A DNA stretch of 64,000 bases, taken from assembly GCF_016919245.1 (NCBI RefSeq), contig NZ_JAFEJA010000002.1, positions 746,501 to 810,500 on the forward strand, read 5' to 3'. Every line of letters begins with the position of its first letter. The first letter of the stretch is position 1. The notes under the pieces were generated by a model that was given only the letters and a program-made list of their open reading frames with translations, searched no databases and was not told where the DNA came from. Position numbers and translations under genes: made by a program. Below are positions 35,032 to 43,462 of this stretch, in pieces. This stretch comes from Streptomyces zhihengii (lineage in GTDB: Bacteria > Actinomycetota > Actinomycetes > Streptomycetales > Streptomycetaceae).

Positions 35032-37341
35032 CTACAGCGTCTCGCTCAGCGAGTCCGCCAGCCGTCGCCGGGCCGTGCGGGTCGCCGGCAGGGTGGCCGC
35101 CGCGACGGCCCCGGCGACGGCGGCGGCCGCGACCGCCAGCAGCACGGTGAACGGGGGCACCTGGGCGACGCCCGCCCCCATGCCGCTCGTCCGGGCCTGC
35201 GCGTCCACCAGCCAGTGCCCGGCCAGCGCGCCGGCCGACGTGCCGAGGGTGGCGGAGACCAGCGCCGTCAGCCCGGCCGCCGTCACGATCACCGCGCCGA
35301 TCTGGCGCGGGGTCAGCCCGATCGCCTTCAGGGCGAGCAGGTCACGCGCCCGGTCGCGCACCTCGGTGCCGATGAGGGTGAGCAGCTCGATCAGGCCGAT
35401 CAGCGCGAGGACGCCGATCAGCGCGGCGATCACGGCCCGGGCCGGTTCGAGGCGGTCGGCCGGGTTCGGCGTCACCCGGACCTCCAGCGTGCCGTCCGCC
35501 GCGGCGCCCACCCGGGCGGCGACCGCGCGCGGGTCCGCGCCCTCGCTCAGCACCAGGGCCTGGAAGCCCGGCCGCAGCAGCGGATCGCGTTCGCGCAGTG
35601 TGTCCAGGGTGGTGGTGACCACCCGCCCGCCGGACTCCGGTTCGATGCTGCGGCCGACGATGTGCAGGATCTGCGGCCGGCCCCCGACCGTCATCCGGAC
35701 CCAGTCCCCGACCCGGGCGTCCAGCAGGTCCAGCAGTCCCTGCCCGGCGACCGCCTCGTCCGGCCCGGCGGGGGAGCGGCCCTCGGCCACGGCGGAGGGG
35801 TACGGCTCGGCGTCGGTGCCGAGGCCGCGCAGGGTGATCGTGCCGGTCTGGCCGGGCACCAGGGCGGCCATCTCCGCGCCGGGATGGGCGGAGGCCACCC
35901 CCGGGACCCGCGTCAGCGTCGCCCGCAGCTCGGCGTCCGCGGGCCCGCCGGGCTGGGCCGCGCGCACGGTCAGCGCCGTCGGCAGCCCCATGCGCTCCGG
36001 CCGGTCGCGGAACTGGTCCAGGGTCGACCAGGCGACGAGCGCCACCGTGATCAGGACCAGCGGCAGCGCCAGCCGGGCCACCTGGAGGAGCGTGCGGCCC
36101 CGGCGGGGGAACGCGGCCCGCCAGCCCAGCACCAGCGCGGGCGGCACCCGCATCCCGAGCGCGCGGCGCCCCAGCGCCGTCATCGGGGACGGCAGCGGCT
36201 GAGCCGCCCGGGCCACGGGCACCGGCGGCACCCGGCCCGCCCGCCAGGCGGCGAGCGAGGTGGCGGCCGCGATCAGCAGCACCGCGCCGGCCGGCACACC
36301 GGTCATCACGGCGGCCCGGCCCGGCAGGTCCTGCCACACGGAGACCGCGTCGCCGATCCTGCCCGGAATCCGGGAGCCGACCACCGCGATCGCGGCGGAT
36401 CCGAGCGCGACCCCGAGCAGCGCGAACGCCAGATGCTGGAGCAGGAACGCCCGCACCACCTGCCCCGGGGTGAAGCCGACGGCCTTGAGCACCGCGATGT
36501 CCCTGAGCTGCCCGCGCACCCGTGCCGCGACCGCGCCGGAGGCGGCGAGCGCGGCGGCCAGCAGCGCCCCGAGACCGAACACGGCGAACAGCAGCCCGAG
36601 CAGCCGGTCGTCGTCGCCGGCCTCGGCCCGCGCCTGCTCCCACTTGGTGACCTGCGCGACCCGGTCGGCACCGAGCACGGTGACGGCCCGCTGCACCATG
36701 AAGTCGGTGTCGTCCGGATCGGCCAGGCGCAGGCCCACCGTCTGGTCGTGCGACCCGGGGGCGACCGTGTCCAGTGCGCCGGGGAGCACCCAGCCGGTCC
36801 CCGGCTGGCCGCCGGGCCGGTAACGCGGTTCCGCGGCCTCGGCGATCCCGGCGACGCGCAGCGTGTGCGCGGCGCCGCGCGGGCCGGTCACCCGCAGGGT
36901 GTCGCCCGGTTCGGCCCACAGGGCTTGGGCGACGGAGCTCTCCAGGACGATCTCGTCCGTCCGGGAGGCGAGCCACTGACCCCGGGTGAGCAGGGGCCGT
37001 CCGGTCCGGGGGAGCTGCGCGCCGGTGGCGCGCAGTTCGATGCCCGCCCGCGCGCCCCGGGACGCGGCGGTGGCGTCGGCCGTGCGGTAGGGGCCGGCGA
37101 GGGAGGTGACGCCTTCGAGGTCCCGGAGCGCCGCGGTGTCGGCGCCGCCGCGGGTGTGGAGCCATATGTGGGCGCCCTGGGACTGGTTGAAGACCCGCTG
37201 CCAGGGGTTGGCGGCGTATCCGAGGAGTGCTCCGGCGAGCAGCAGCGAGGCGATCACACCCGCGCTGGCCAGCACCACGAACAGCGCCTCGCCGCGGTGC
37301 GCGCGCAGATCGGCGTTGGCCCAGCGCAGAGTCGCCCGCAC
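35032..37341 (-). CDS. FtsX-family ABC transporter permease (MacB-like, large)
   Basis: A 769-residue permease with two FtsX modules. Helix 1 (EALFVVLASAGVIASLLLAGAL) is followed by an extracytoplasmic domain, three helices (~residues 265-385), a second extracytoplasmic domain, and three C-terminal helices (for example VIAALIGVLALIGLIELLTLI, containing DLLALKAIGLTPRQIG, the coupling motif). Both modules carry the 'xLKAxGxTPxQ' cytoplasmic coupling helix. Such LolC/MacB-type exporters move lipoproteins, antibiotics or peptides by mechanotransmission. AAGGAG lies six bases before the GTG at 37341; an overlapping GTG at 37347 is too close. Third gene of the PadR-ABC-FtsX operon. Confidence 0.92.
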   Translation of the reverse strand: MRATLRWANADLRAHRGEALFVVLASAGVIASLLLAGALLGYAANPWQRVFNQSQGAHIWLHTRGGADTAALRDLEGVTSLAGPYRTADATAASRGARAGIELRATGAQLPRTGRPLLTRGQWLASRTDEIVLESSVAQALWAEPGDTLRVTGPRGAAHTLRVAGIAEAAEPRYRPGGQPGTGWVLPGALDTVAPGSHDQTVGLRLADPDDTDFMVQRAVTVLGADRVAQVTKWEQARAEAGDDDRLLGLLFAVFGLGALLAAALAASGAVAARVRGQLRDIAVLKAVGFTPGQVVRAFLLQHLAFALLGVALGSAAIAVVGSRIPGRIGDAVSVWQDLPGRAAVMTGVPAGAVLLIAAATSLAAWRAGRVPPVPVARAAQPLPSPMTALGRRALGMRVPPALVLGWRAAFPRRGRTLLQVARLALPLVLITVALVAWSTLDQFRDRPERMGLPTALTVRAAQPGGPADAELRATLTRVPGVASAHPGAEMAALVPGQTGTITLRGLGTDAEPYPSAVAEGRSPAGPDEAVAGQGLLDLLDARVGDWVRMTVGGRPQILHIVGRSIEPESGGRVVTTTLDTLRERDPLLRPGFQALVLSEGADPRAVAARVGAAADGTLEVRVTPNPADRLEPARAVIAALIGVLALIGLIELLTLIGTEVRDRARDLLALKAIGLTPRQIGAVIVTAAGLTALVSATLGTSAGALAGHWLVDAQARTSGMGAGVAQVPPFTVLLAVAAAAVAGAVAAATLPATRTARRRLADSLSETL

Positions 37342-37343
37342 GC

Positions 37344-38216
37344 TCACTCCTTGAGTTCGAGCACGCCCGACACCCCGTGGCGCCCGCCGCGCGCGGCGCT
37401 GCCGAGCATCGCGTCGTCGGCTATCCGGCCGTCGAAGAAGCTGATGACACGGTCGGCCGCGCTGGCCATCCGGGCGTCGTGGGTGACCATCAGGATGGTC
37501 TGGCCCCGCTGGTGGAAGCGGGTCAGCAGCCGCAGCACCTCCCGGGTGCCCTTGCTGTCGAGGCTGCCGGCCGGTTCGTCGGCGAGGAGCAGGGCGGGGT
37601 GGTTGACGAGCGCGCGGGCGAGGGCGACGCGCTGCTGTTCGCCGCCGGACAGCTCGCCCGGCACGGACTTCTCCCGGCCTTCGAGCCCGAGTTCGGCGAG
37701 CAGCTCCGCGCGCGACGCGCGGGCCGCCGCCGGGGACGCCCCGGCGAGCAGGGCGGGGAGCTCGACGTTGTCGGCGACGGTGAGGTTGGAGACCAGGTTG
37801 AAGAACTGGAAGACGATGCCGACCCGGCGCCGCCGCAGCACCGCCCAGCGGGCCTCGCGGTACTGGTCGACGCGTTCGCCGTCGAGCCACAGCCGCCCGC
37901 TGTCCGGGCGCTGGAGCCCGCCCATGAGGTGCAGCAGGGTGGACTTGCCCGCGCCGGAGGGGCCGGTGACGGCGACGAACTCGCCGGGCTGGACGGTCAG
38001 GTCCACGCCGCGCACGGCGTGCACGGCCGCGCCCTCGCCGTGGTGGGTCTTGGTGAGCTGCTCGGCCCGCAGGATGGGCGTGGGCGCCGTGCCCGTCCCC
38101 TCAGCGGGCGCCCGGGTCGTGCCCGGCCGGCCGGTGGGCGCGTCCGCCGGGCCCGGCCCGTCCGCGGGCGCGGCGGGGGGTTCGCGGTGGTCGCCGGCGG
38201 GCGCGGCCTCGCTCAT
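37344..38216 (-). CDS. ABC transporter ATP-binding protein (MacB/LolD type)
   Basis: A 290-residue ATPase. A Pro/Ala-rich N-terminal extension of ~45 residues precedes the domain. Walker A is GPSGAGKST, Q-loop VFQFFNLVSNLTVADNVELP, signature ELSGGEQQRVALARAL, Walker B LLLADEPAGSLD, and switch His in VTHDARM. The Phe-Asn-Leu after the Q-loop and NVELP identify the LolD/MacB family that pairs with FtsX-like permeases. It overlaps the PadR gene by four bases (ATGA) and stops two bases before the permease start, so all three are coupled. Confidence 0.95.
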   Translation of the reverse strand: MSEAAPAGDHREPPAAPADGPGPADAPTGRPGTTRAPAEGTGTAPTPILRAEQLTKTHHGEGAAVHAVRGVDLTVQPGEFVAVTGPSGAGKSTLLHLMGGLQRPDSGRLWLDGERVDQYREARWAVLRRRRVGIVFQFFNLVSNLTVADNVELPALLAGASPAAARASRAELLAELGLEGREKSVPGELSGGEQQRVALARALVNHPALLLADEPAGSLDSKGTREVLRLLTRFHQRGQTILMVTHDARMASAADRVISFFDGRIADDAMLGSAARGGRHGVSGVLELKE

Positions 38217-38719
38217 TCCAGCTCCTCCTGACAGCGTTCCAGCCAGTCCAGATCGGCCTGGAGGTGCAGCATGGCCCCTTCGATCAGCAACTGGGAGATC
38301 CGGTTGTCCCGGTCCTCGGCGGCGGCCAGCCGCGACAGTTCCCGCATGGTGTTGAGGTACTGCCTGCGCTGCCGGTTGATCAGTGCCACCGGGTCCGCGA
38401 GCCCCGACTCGGGCGCGAGGGCGAGCTTCATGAAGAACTCGTCCCGTACCCGCGGTTCGTCGTGGGTCTCCTCGAACCAGGCCAGCACCGCCTCACGCCC
38501 CGCGGCCGTCAGCCGGTACGTGCGCTTGTTGGGCCGGCCCGCCTGCTCGACGTCCTCGCCGTCGATCAGACCGCTCTTCTCCAGCCGGCCGAGGGTGACG
38601 TAGATCTGGCCGACGTTCGGCTGAGGGTACGCGGCGCCCAGGAGCTTCTCAAGGTCCAGCTTCAGCTCGTAGCCGTGCGCGGGACCGCGGGTGAGAAGTG
38701 CCAGGAGCGGCAGCCGCAC
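38213..38719 (-). CDS. PadR family transcriptional regulator
   Basis: A 168-residue regulator starting at a GTG. The winged helix is MRLPLLALLTRGPAHGYELK, then PNVGQIYVTLGRLEKSGLI with the wing GRPNKRTYRLTAAGREAV. The C-terminal dimerisation helices contain LSRLAAAEDRDNRISQLLIEG. PadR proteins usually repress neighbouring transporters and sense phenolics or drugs. It heads the PadR-ATPase-permease operon and overlaps the ATPase gene, so self-regulated export of a toxic compound is the simplest reading. Confidence 0.94.
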   Translation of the reverse strand: MRLPLLALLTRGPAHGYELKLDLEKLLGAAYPQPNVGQIYVTLGRLEKSGLIDGEDVEQAGRPNKRTYRLTAAGREAVLAWFEETHDEPRVRDEFFMKLALAPESGLADPVALINRQRRQYLNTMRELSRLAAAEDRDNRISQLLIEGAMLHLQADLDWLERCQEELE

Positions 38720-38802
38720 GCCCGTCCCCTCTCTCCCGCTCCGTGGTTTCCTGCCGGCCCGGCGCGCGCCGGACGGCCCGGCAGTCCGGCCGGTCCGCCT
38801 GC

Positions 38803-38838
38803 ACGTCTAGTATCGCCCATGCCTAACGGGTATATATA
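38803..38838. promoter_or_regulatory. AT-rich intergenic element between PadR and sugar-binding protein genes
   Basis: TATATATA at 38831-38838 and CTAGTAT nearby are strikingly AT-rich here. TATATA fits a -10 hexamer for the rightward gene about 47 bases downstream, and the region could hold the PadR operator. I see only a loose inverted repeat (GTATCG...GGTATA). Confidence 0.4.
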
Positions 38839-38884
38839 GGCCACGATGGTCGGCGGCGCAGCCGGATCGTGCTGGGAGGAACCT

Positions 38885-40153
38885 ATGCGGTGGATGCGTG
38901 CCGCGGGTAGAGGACTCCTGGTCGCGGCGGTGGTGGTGGCCGGCTACGCCGGTTTCGGCGTGCGGGGCGGGCAGGAGCCGCCGGGCCGCGGGCCGATGAC
39001 CCTGGTGACGGCCGGCGATCTCACCGGCTATCTGCCGCCGCTGATCCGCGAGTGGAACGAGCGGCATCCCGATGAACGGGTGACCCTGGTCGAGCTGCCC
39101 GACTCCGCGGACGAGACCCGCGCCCAGATGATCAGCGAACTGCGGTCCGGCAGCGACCGGTTCGACGTCCTCAACATCGACGTCGCGTGGACCTCGGAGT
39201 TCGCCGCGGCGGGCTGGATAGCGCCCCTGGAGCGCGGCCGCTTCCCGCTGGACGCCTTCCTGCGCCCGGTCGTGGACACCGCCACCTTCGAGGGCCGGCT
39301 GTACGCCGTCCCGTACGTGACCAACGCCGGACTGCTCTACTACCGCAAGGACGTCCTGGAGCAGGCGGGCGAGAAGCCGCCGCGCACCTGGGACGAGCTC
39401 GCCCGGCAGGCCCGCACCCTCGCGCCGCGCCACGGACTCGACGGCTACGCGGGCCAGTTCCTGCCCTACGAGGGCCTGACCGTCAACGTCACCGAGGCGG
39501 TGCACTCGGCGGGCGGCTCGGTGCTGCGCGACGACGGGGCGCGGGTGAGCGTGGACTCCCGGGCGGCCCGCGACGGGCTCTCCTTCCTGGCCGCCGGCGT
39601 GCGCGAGGGGTGGATCCCGCGCGAGGCCCTCGGCTGGAAGGAGGAGGAGTCCCGGCAGGCGTTCCAGGACGGGCGGCTGCTGTTCCTGCGCAACTGGCCC
39701 TACGTGTACGCCGAGGCCGCGGCGAAGGACTCCCCGGTGGCCGGCCGGATCGGCACGGTGCCCCTGCCGGGGCCCGACGGCCCCGGCACCAGTGTGCTCG
39801 GCGGGTCCAACCTCGCCGTCAGCAGCCATTCGCGCCACCCCGCGTCGGCCGCCGACCTGATCGCGTACCTGACGGGCGAACGGGTCCAGCGGCGGGTGCT
39901 CACCGAGGGGGCCCTCCCGCCGGTGCGGGCGGCGCTCTACGAGGACCCGGCGCTGATCCGGGACCACCCGTATCTGCCCACCCTGCGCGAGAGCGTGCTG
40001 ACAGCCGTGCCCCGGCCCAAGAGCCCGCGCTACGACCAGGTGAGCCTCGCCGTGCAGGCGGTCGCGCAAGACGTCATGGCGCTGCGCCAGAGCCCGGACC
40101 TGGCCGTCGGACGGCTGGCCCGCGAGCTGTCGGCGATCTCCCGCCGGGGCTGA
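38885..40153 (+). CDS. Extracellular sugar-binding protein (orphan), non-lipoprotein anchor
   Basis: A 422-residue family 1 solute-binding protein (trehalose/maltose type). An N-terminal basic stretch and a hydrophobic helix (GLLVAAVVVAGYAGFGV, residues ~9-26) are followed by MTLVTAGDLTGYLPPLIREW, DVLNIDVAWTSEFAAAGWIAPL and YYRKDVLEQAGEKPPRTWDEL. There is no lipobox cysteine, so it is membrane-anchored or cleaved by signal peptidase I. GGGAGGAA precedes the ATG. No permease is joined to it; the nearest system is at 42120-45729, which has its own binding lipoprotein. It may supply an unlinked importer or the adjacent one. Confidence 0.85.
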   Translation: MRWMRAAGRGLLVAAVVVAGYAGFGVRGGQEPPGRGPMTLVTAGDLTGYLPPLIREWNERHPDERVTLVELPDSADETRAQMISELRSGSDRFDVLNIDVAWTSEFAAAGWIAPLERGRFPLDAFLRPVVDTATFEGRLYAVPYVTNAGLLYYRKDVLEQAGEKPPRTWDELARQARTLAPRHGLDGYAGQFLPYEGLTVNVTEAVHSAGGSVLRDDGARVSVDSRAARDGLSFLAAGVREGWIPREALGWKEEESRQAFQDGRLLFLRNWPYVYAEAAAKDSPVAGRIGTVPLPGPDGPGTSVLGGSNLAVSSHSRHPASAADLIAYLTGERVQRRVLTEGALPPVRAALYEDPALIRDHPYLPTLRESVLTAVPRPKSPRYDQVSLAVQAVAQDVMALRQSPDLAVGRLARELSAISRRG

Positions 40154-40175
40154 GCCCGCGTCGTCCCACCCCGAT

Positions 40176-40206
40176 GAACCCCTACTTACTTGTTAAGTAG
40201 GGGTTC
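40176..40206. terminator. Perfect 13-base-arm hairpin, AT-rich
   Basis: GAACCCCTACTTA (40176-40188) and TAAGTAGGGGTTC (40194-40206) are perfectly complementary around a five-base loop, followed by TTTG. It lies 22 bases after the orphan binding-protein stop. Its CTACTTA core recurs as CTACTTAA near 40313, ahead of the alpha-glucosidase gene, so an operator role is also possible. Confidence 0.8.
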
Positions 40207-40292
40207 TTTGCTGCTCCGGTCCGTTCCCGACTCCAGGGGTGGGGCAATGCAGGTCAAAAGCCCCCAGCTTTCGCCGGTTTCAGCTCTCTCCG

Positions 40293-40331
40293 TTGACACC
40301 TGTCAGACACGCCTACTTAACATGCATGCAT
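40293..40331 (+). promoter_or_regulatory. Candidate promoter/operator of the alpha-glucosidase/ABC operon
   Basis: TTGACA at 40293-40298 is a perfect -35. About 17-19 bases later is an AT-rich CTTAACAT, a possible poor -10, followed by the palindrome ATGCATGCAT (40322-40331), a plausible repressor site. It lies 60-90 bases before the alpha-glucosidase start. Confidence 0.5.
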
Positions 40332-40386
40332 AACGACGCACCCGATCCGGGGCGCCCTCGCATCCAGCAGAAACGGTTGACGCGAG

Positions 40387-42090
40387 ATGCTCAGCACCCT
40401 CGTGGCCGGCACCGGCCACCTCTCCCGCGCCGCCGCGGCCCCCGACGCCTGGTGGCGCGACGCGGTGATCTACCAGGTCTACGTCCGCAGCTTCCTCGAC
40501 AGCACCGGGGACGGCATCGGGGACCTGGCCGGCGTCCGCGCCGGACTGCCCTACCTCCGCAAGCTCGGGGTCGACGGCATCTGGCTCAGCCCGTTCTACC
40601 CGTCGCCGCAGCACGACCACGGCTACGACGTCGCCGACTACTGCGACGTCGACCCCGTCTACGGCGACCTCGACGAGTTCGACCGGCTCACCGCCGACGC
40701 CCGGCGCCTCGGGCTGAAGCTGCTGCTCGACATCGTCCCCAACCACTGCTCCAGCGCCCACCCGTGGTTCCGCGAGGCGCTCGCCGCCCCCGCCGGCAGC
40801 CCCGCCCGCGCCCGCTTCCACTTCGCGCCGGGCCGCGGCCCCGGCGGCGACGAGCCCCCCAACAACTGGCGCGCGATGTTCGGCGGGCCCGCCTGGACCC
40901 GCACCACCGAGCCCGACGGCACCCCGGGGGAGTGGTACCTGCACCTGTTCACCCCCGAGCAGCCCGACCTCAACTGGCGCGACCCGGCCGTCGGGGACAC
41001 CTTCGAGTCCGTGCTGCGCTTCTGGCTCGACCGGGGCGTCGACGGCTTCCGCATCGATGTCGCGGCCGGTCTCTTCAAGCACCCCGAACTGCCCGACTCC
41101 GACGACCCGGAGGCCGACGAGCGCAGCCGGGACTCCGTCAACCCGCTCGCCTGGAACCAGCCCGAGGTGCACGACGTCTGGCGGCGCTGGCGCCGGGTGT
41201 GCGACGAGTACGCGGCGCTGGACGGCCGCGAGCGGCTGCTCGTCGGAGAGGTGTCCGTGCCCACCGCGCGCGAGCACGCCGAGTACGTGCGCCCCGACGA
41301 ACTGCACCAGGCGTTCTTCTTCGACCTGCTCAGCGCGCCCTGGGACGCCGCCGCCTTCCGGTCCGTGATCGACGAGGCCGTCCGGGACATCGCCGGCACC
41401 GGATCCACCGTCACCTGGGTGCTCAACAACCACGACCAGGTCCGCACTGTCACCCGCTACGCCGGCGAGCCCGGCGTGGAGGGCAGCGGACTCGGCGCCG
41501 CCCGCGCCCGCGCGGCCGCCCTGCTGATGCTGGCCCTCCCCGGCGCCGCCTACGTCTACCAGGGCGAGGAGCTCGGACTCCCCGAGGTCCTCGACCTCCC
41601 CGACGAGGTGCTGACCGACCCCATCTTCCGCCGCACCGGCAGCCGCAAGCACATCCGCGACGGCTGCCGCGTCCCGCTGCCCTGGTCCGGCCATGCTTCC
41701 CCGTTCGGCTTCAGCCAGGGCGCGGCCGGGGCCCGGCCGTGGCTGCCGCAGCCCGAGTGGTTCGCCGAGCACGCCACGGACCGGGCCCTGGCCGACACCC
41801 GCTCCTTCTGGCACCTCTACCGCGACGGCCTCCAGCTGCGGCACTCGCTGCCCCAGCTGGGCGACGGCACGCTGCGGTGGCTGGACGCCCCGCCCCAGGT
41901 GCTGGCCATGGTCCGCGGCGACGGACTGGTCTGCGCGGTCAACTTCGGCACCGACCCCGTGCCCGCACCCGTCACCGGGACCCCGCTGCTCTCCAGCGGC
42001 CCCTGCCCCGACGGCGTGCTCCCCGGCGCCACCGCCGCCTGGTGGACCGCCGACCACACCGGCGAGCGGCCCGCCGCCCCCTCACTGTGA
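40387..42090 (+). CDS. GH13 alpha-glucosidase
   Basis: A 567-residue alpha-amylase-family enzyme that cleaves alpha-glucosides such as maltose or isomaltose oligomers. The catalytic triad is clear: nucleophile Asp224 (GFRIDV), acid/base Glu288 (LLVGEVS) and Asp350 (NNHDQ). AVIYQVYVRSFLDSTGDGIGDL at the start and HDHGYDVADYCDVDP identify the oligo-1,6-/alpha-glucosidase (GH13_17/30-like) group. No signal peptide, so it acts on sugar imported by the ABC genes just downstream. The stop is 29 bases before the binding-protein start, consistent with one operon. Confidence 0.93.
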   Translation: MLSTLVAGTGHLSRAAAAPDAWWRDAVIYQVYVRSFLDSTGDGIGDLAGVRAGLPYLRKLGVDGIWLSPFYPSPQHDHGYDVADYCDVDPVYGDLDEFDRLTADARRLGLKLLLDIVPNHCSSAHPWFREALAAPAGSPARARFHFAPGRGPGGDEPPNNWRAMFGGPAWTRTTEPDGTPGEWYLHLFTPEQPDLNWRDPAVGDTFESVLRFWLDRGVDGFRIDVAAGLFKHPELPDSDDPEADERSRDSVNPLAWNQPEVHDVWRRWRRVCDEYAALDGRERLLVGEVSVPTAREHAEYVRPDELHQAFFFDLLSAPWDAAAFRSVIDEAVRDIAGTGSTVTWVLNNHDQVRTVTRYAGEPGVEGSGLGAARARAAALLMLALPGAAYVYQGEELGLPEVLDLPDEVLTDPIFRRTGSRKHIRDGCRVPLPWSGHASPFGFSQGAAGARPWLPQPEWFAEHATDRALADTRSFWHLYRDGLQLRHSLPQLGDGTLRWLDAPPQVLAMVRGDGLVCAVNFGTDPVPAPVTGTPLLSSGPCPDGVLPGATAAWWTADHTGERPAAPSL

Positions 42091-42119
42091 CCCGACCCTC
42101 ACCGACGGAAGGAACCACC

Positions 42120-43451
42120 ATGCGATCCAACCCCCGCACCCCCAGGCGCATCGCCGCCACCGCGGCGGCCGCGCTCGCCGTCGCCCTGACGGCCACCGCC
42201 TGCGGCGGCAGCACCACCCCCGCGAGCGGAGGCGAGCTCAGCGGCAAGACGGTCACCGTGGCCGGCGTGTGGACCGGCAGCGAACAGAAGAACTTCAAGA
42301 AGGTGCTCGACGCCTTCACCGAGAAGACCGGCGCCAAGACGGTCTTCGTGCCCTCCGGCGACAACGTCTCCACGTTCGTCGGCAGCAAGATCGAGGGCGG
42401 CAACGCCCCCGACGTGGTGATGGTCCCGCAGGTCGGCGTCCTCCAGCAGTTCGCCCAGGAGGGCTGGCTCACGCCGCTGTCCGACACCGCGGCGAAGACC
42501 GCCGCGGACGGCGTCGCCCCGGTGTGGAAGGAGTACGGCACCGTCGACGGCGCCTACTACGGCCTCTACTTCAAGGCCGCCCACAAGTCGACGGTCTGGT
42601 ACAGCCCCGACGCCTTCACCCAGGCCGGCGTGGGCGAGCCCGGCACCTACGAGGAGATGCTGGAGACCGGCCGCACCCTCGCCGACTCCGGCCGCCCCGC
42701 CTTCGCGATAGCCGGCGAGGACGGCTGGACCCTCACCGACTGGTTCGAGAACATCTACCTCTCCCAGGCCGGGCCGGAGAAGTACGACCAGCTCGCCAAG
42801 CACGAGCTGAAGTGGACGGACGAGAGCGTCGTCACGGCCCTCACCACGCTCGGCGAGGTCTTCAAGGACAAGCAGCTCGTCGCCGGCGGCGCCCAGGGCG
42901 CGCTGCGCACGGACTTCCCCGCCTCCGTCGAGCAGGTCTTCGGCCCCGAGCCGAAGGCCGGCATGGTCTACGAGGGCGACTTCGTCGGCGGCGTCGCCAA
43001 GGACGAGTTCGGCCGCAAGCCGGGCGAGGACGCCAAGTTCTTCCCGTTCCCCCCGGTCGGCGGCGGCGAGGCGCCCGTCGTCAGCGGCGGTGACGCCGCG
43101 GTCGTCCTCAAGGACGGCAAGAACGCCGAGGCCGGGATGAAGCTGCTGGAGTTCCTGGCCACCCCCGAGGCCGCCGAGATCTGGGCCGGCGCCGGCGGCT
43201 TCCTGTCGCCGAACAAGAACGTGAGCCTCGACGCGTACTCCGACGACACCGCCAAGAAGACCGCCGAGTCCCTGGTCAAGGCCGGCGACGCGGTCCGCTT
43301 CGACATGTCCGACCAGGCGCCCGCCGCCTTCGGCGGCACCAAGGGAGCGGGCGAGTGGAAGCTCCTCCAGGACTTCCTGCGCGACCCGTCCGACCCCAAG
43401 GGCACCGCCGCGAAGCTGGAGGCCGCGGCGGCCAAGGCCTACGGGAACTGA
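42120..43451 (+). CDS. Sugar ABC transporter substrate-binding lipoprotein
   Basis: A 443-residue lipoprotein. The signal peptide (RRIAATAAAALAVALTATAC) ends at the lipobox Cys28. The mature protein begins GKTVTVAGVWTGSEQKNFKK, has the family-1 pattern SKIEGGNAPDVVMVPQ and KSTVWYSPDAFTQAG, and is close to AglE-type alpha-glucoside receptors. It delivers a glucoside to the two permeases that follow. AAGGAA lies eight bases before the ATG. The gap to the next gene is 11 bases. The ATPase is not encoded here; a shared MsiK-type ATPase elsewhere is expected from Streptomyces precedent. Confidence 0.93.
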   Translation: MRSNPRTPRRIAATAAAALAVALTATACGGSTTPASGGELSGKTVTVAGVWTGSEQKNFKKVLDAFTEKTGAKTVFVPSGDNVSTFVGSKIEGGNAPDVVMVPQVGVLQQFAQEGWLTPLSDTAAKTAADGVAPVWKEYGTVDGAYYGLYFKAAHKSTVWYSPDAFTQAGVGEPGTYEEMLETGRTLADSGRPAFAIAGEDGWTLTDWFENIYLSQAGPEKYDQLAKHELKWTDESVVTALTTLGEVFKDKQLVAGGAQGALRTDFPASVEQVFGPEPKAGMVYEGDFVGGVAKDEFGRKPGEDAKFFPFPPVGGGEAPVVSGGDAAVVLKDGKNAEAGMKLLEFLATPEAAEIWAGAGGFLSPNKNVSLDAYSDDTAKKTAESLVKAGDAVRFDMSDQAPAAFGGTKGAGEWKLLQDFLRDPSDPKGTAAKLEAAAAKAYGN

Positions 43452-43462
43452 GGCCGCACACC

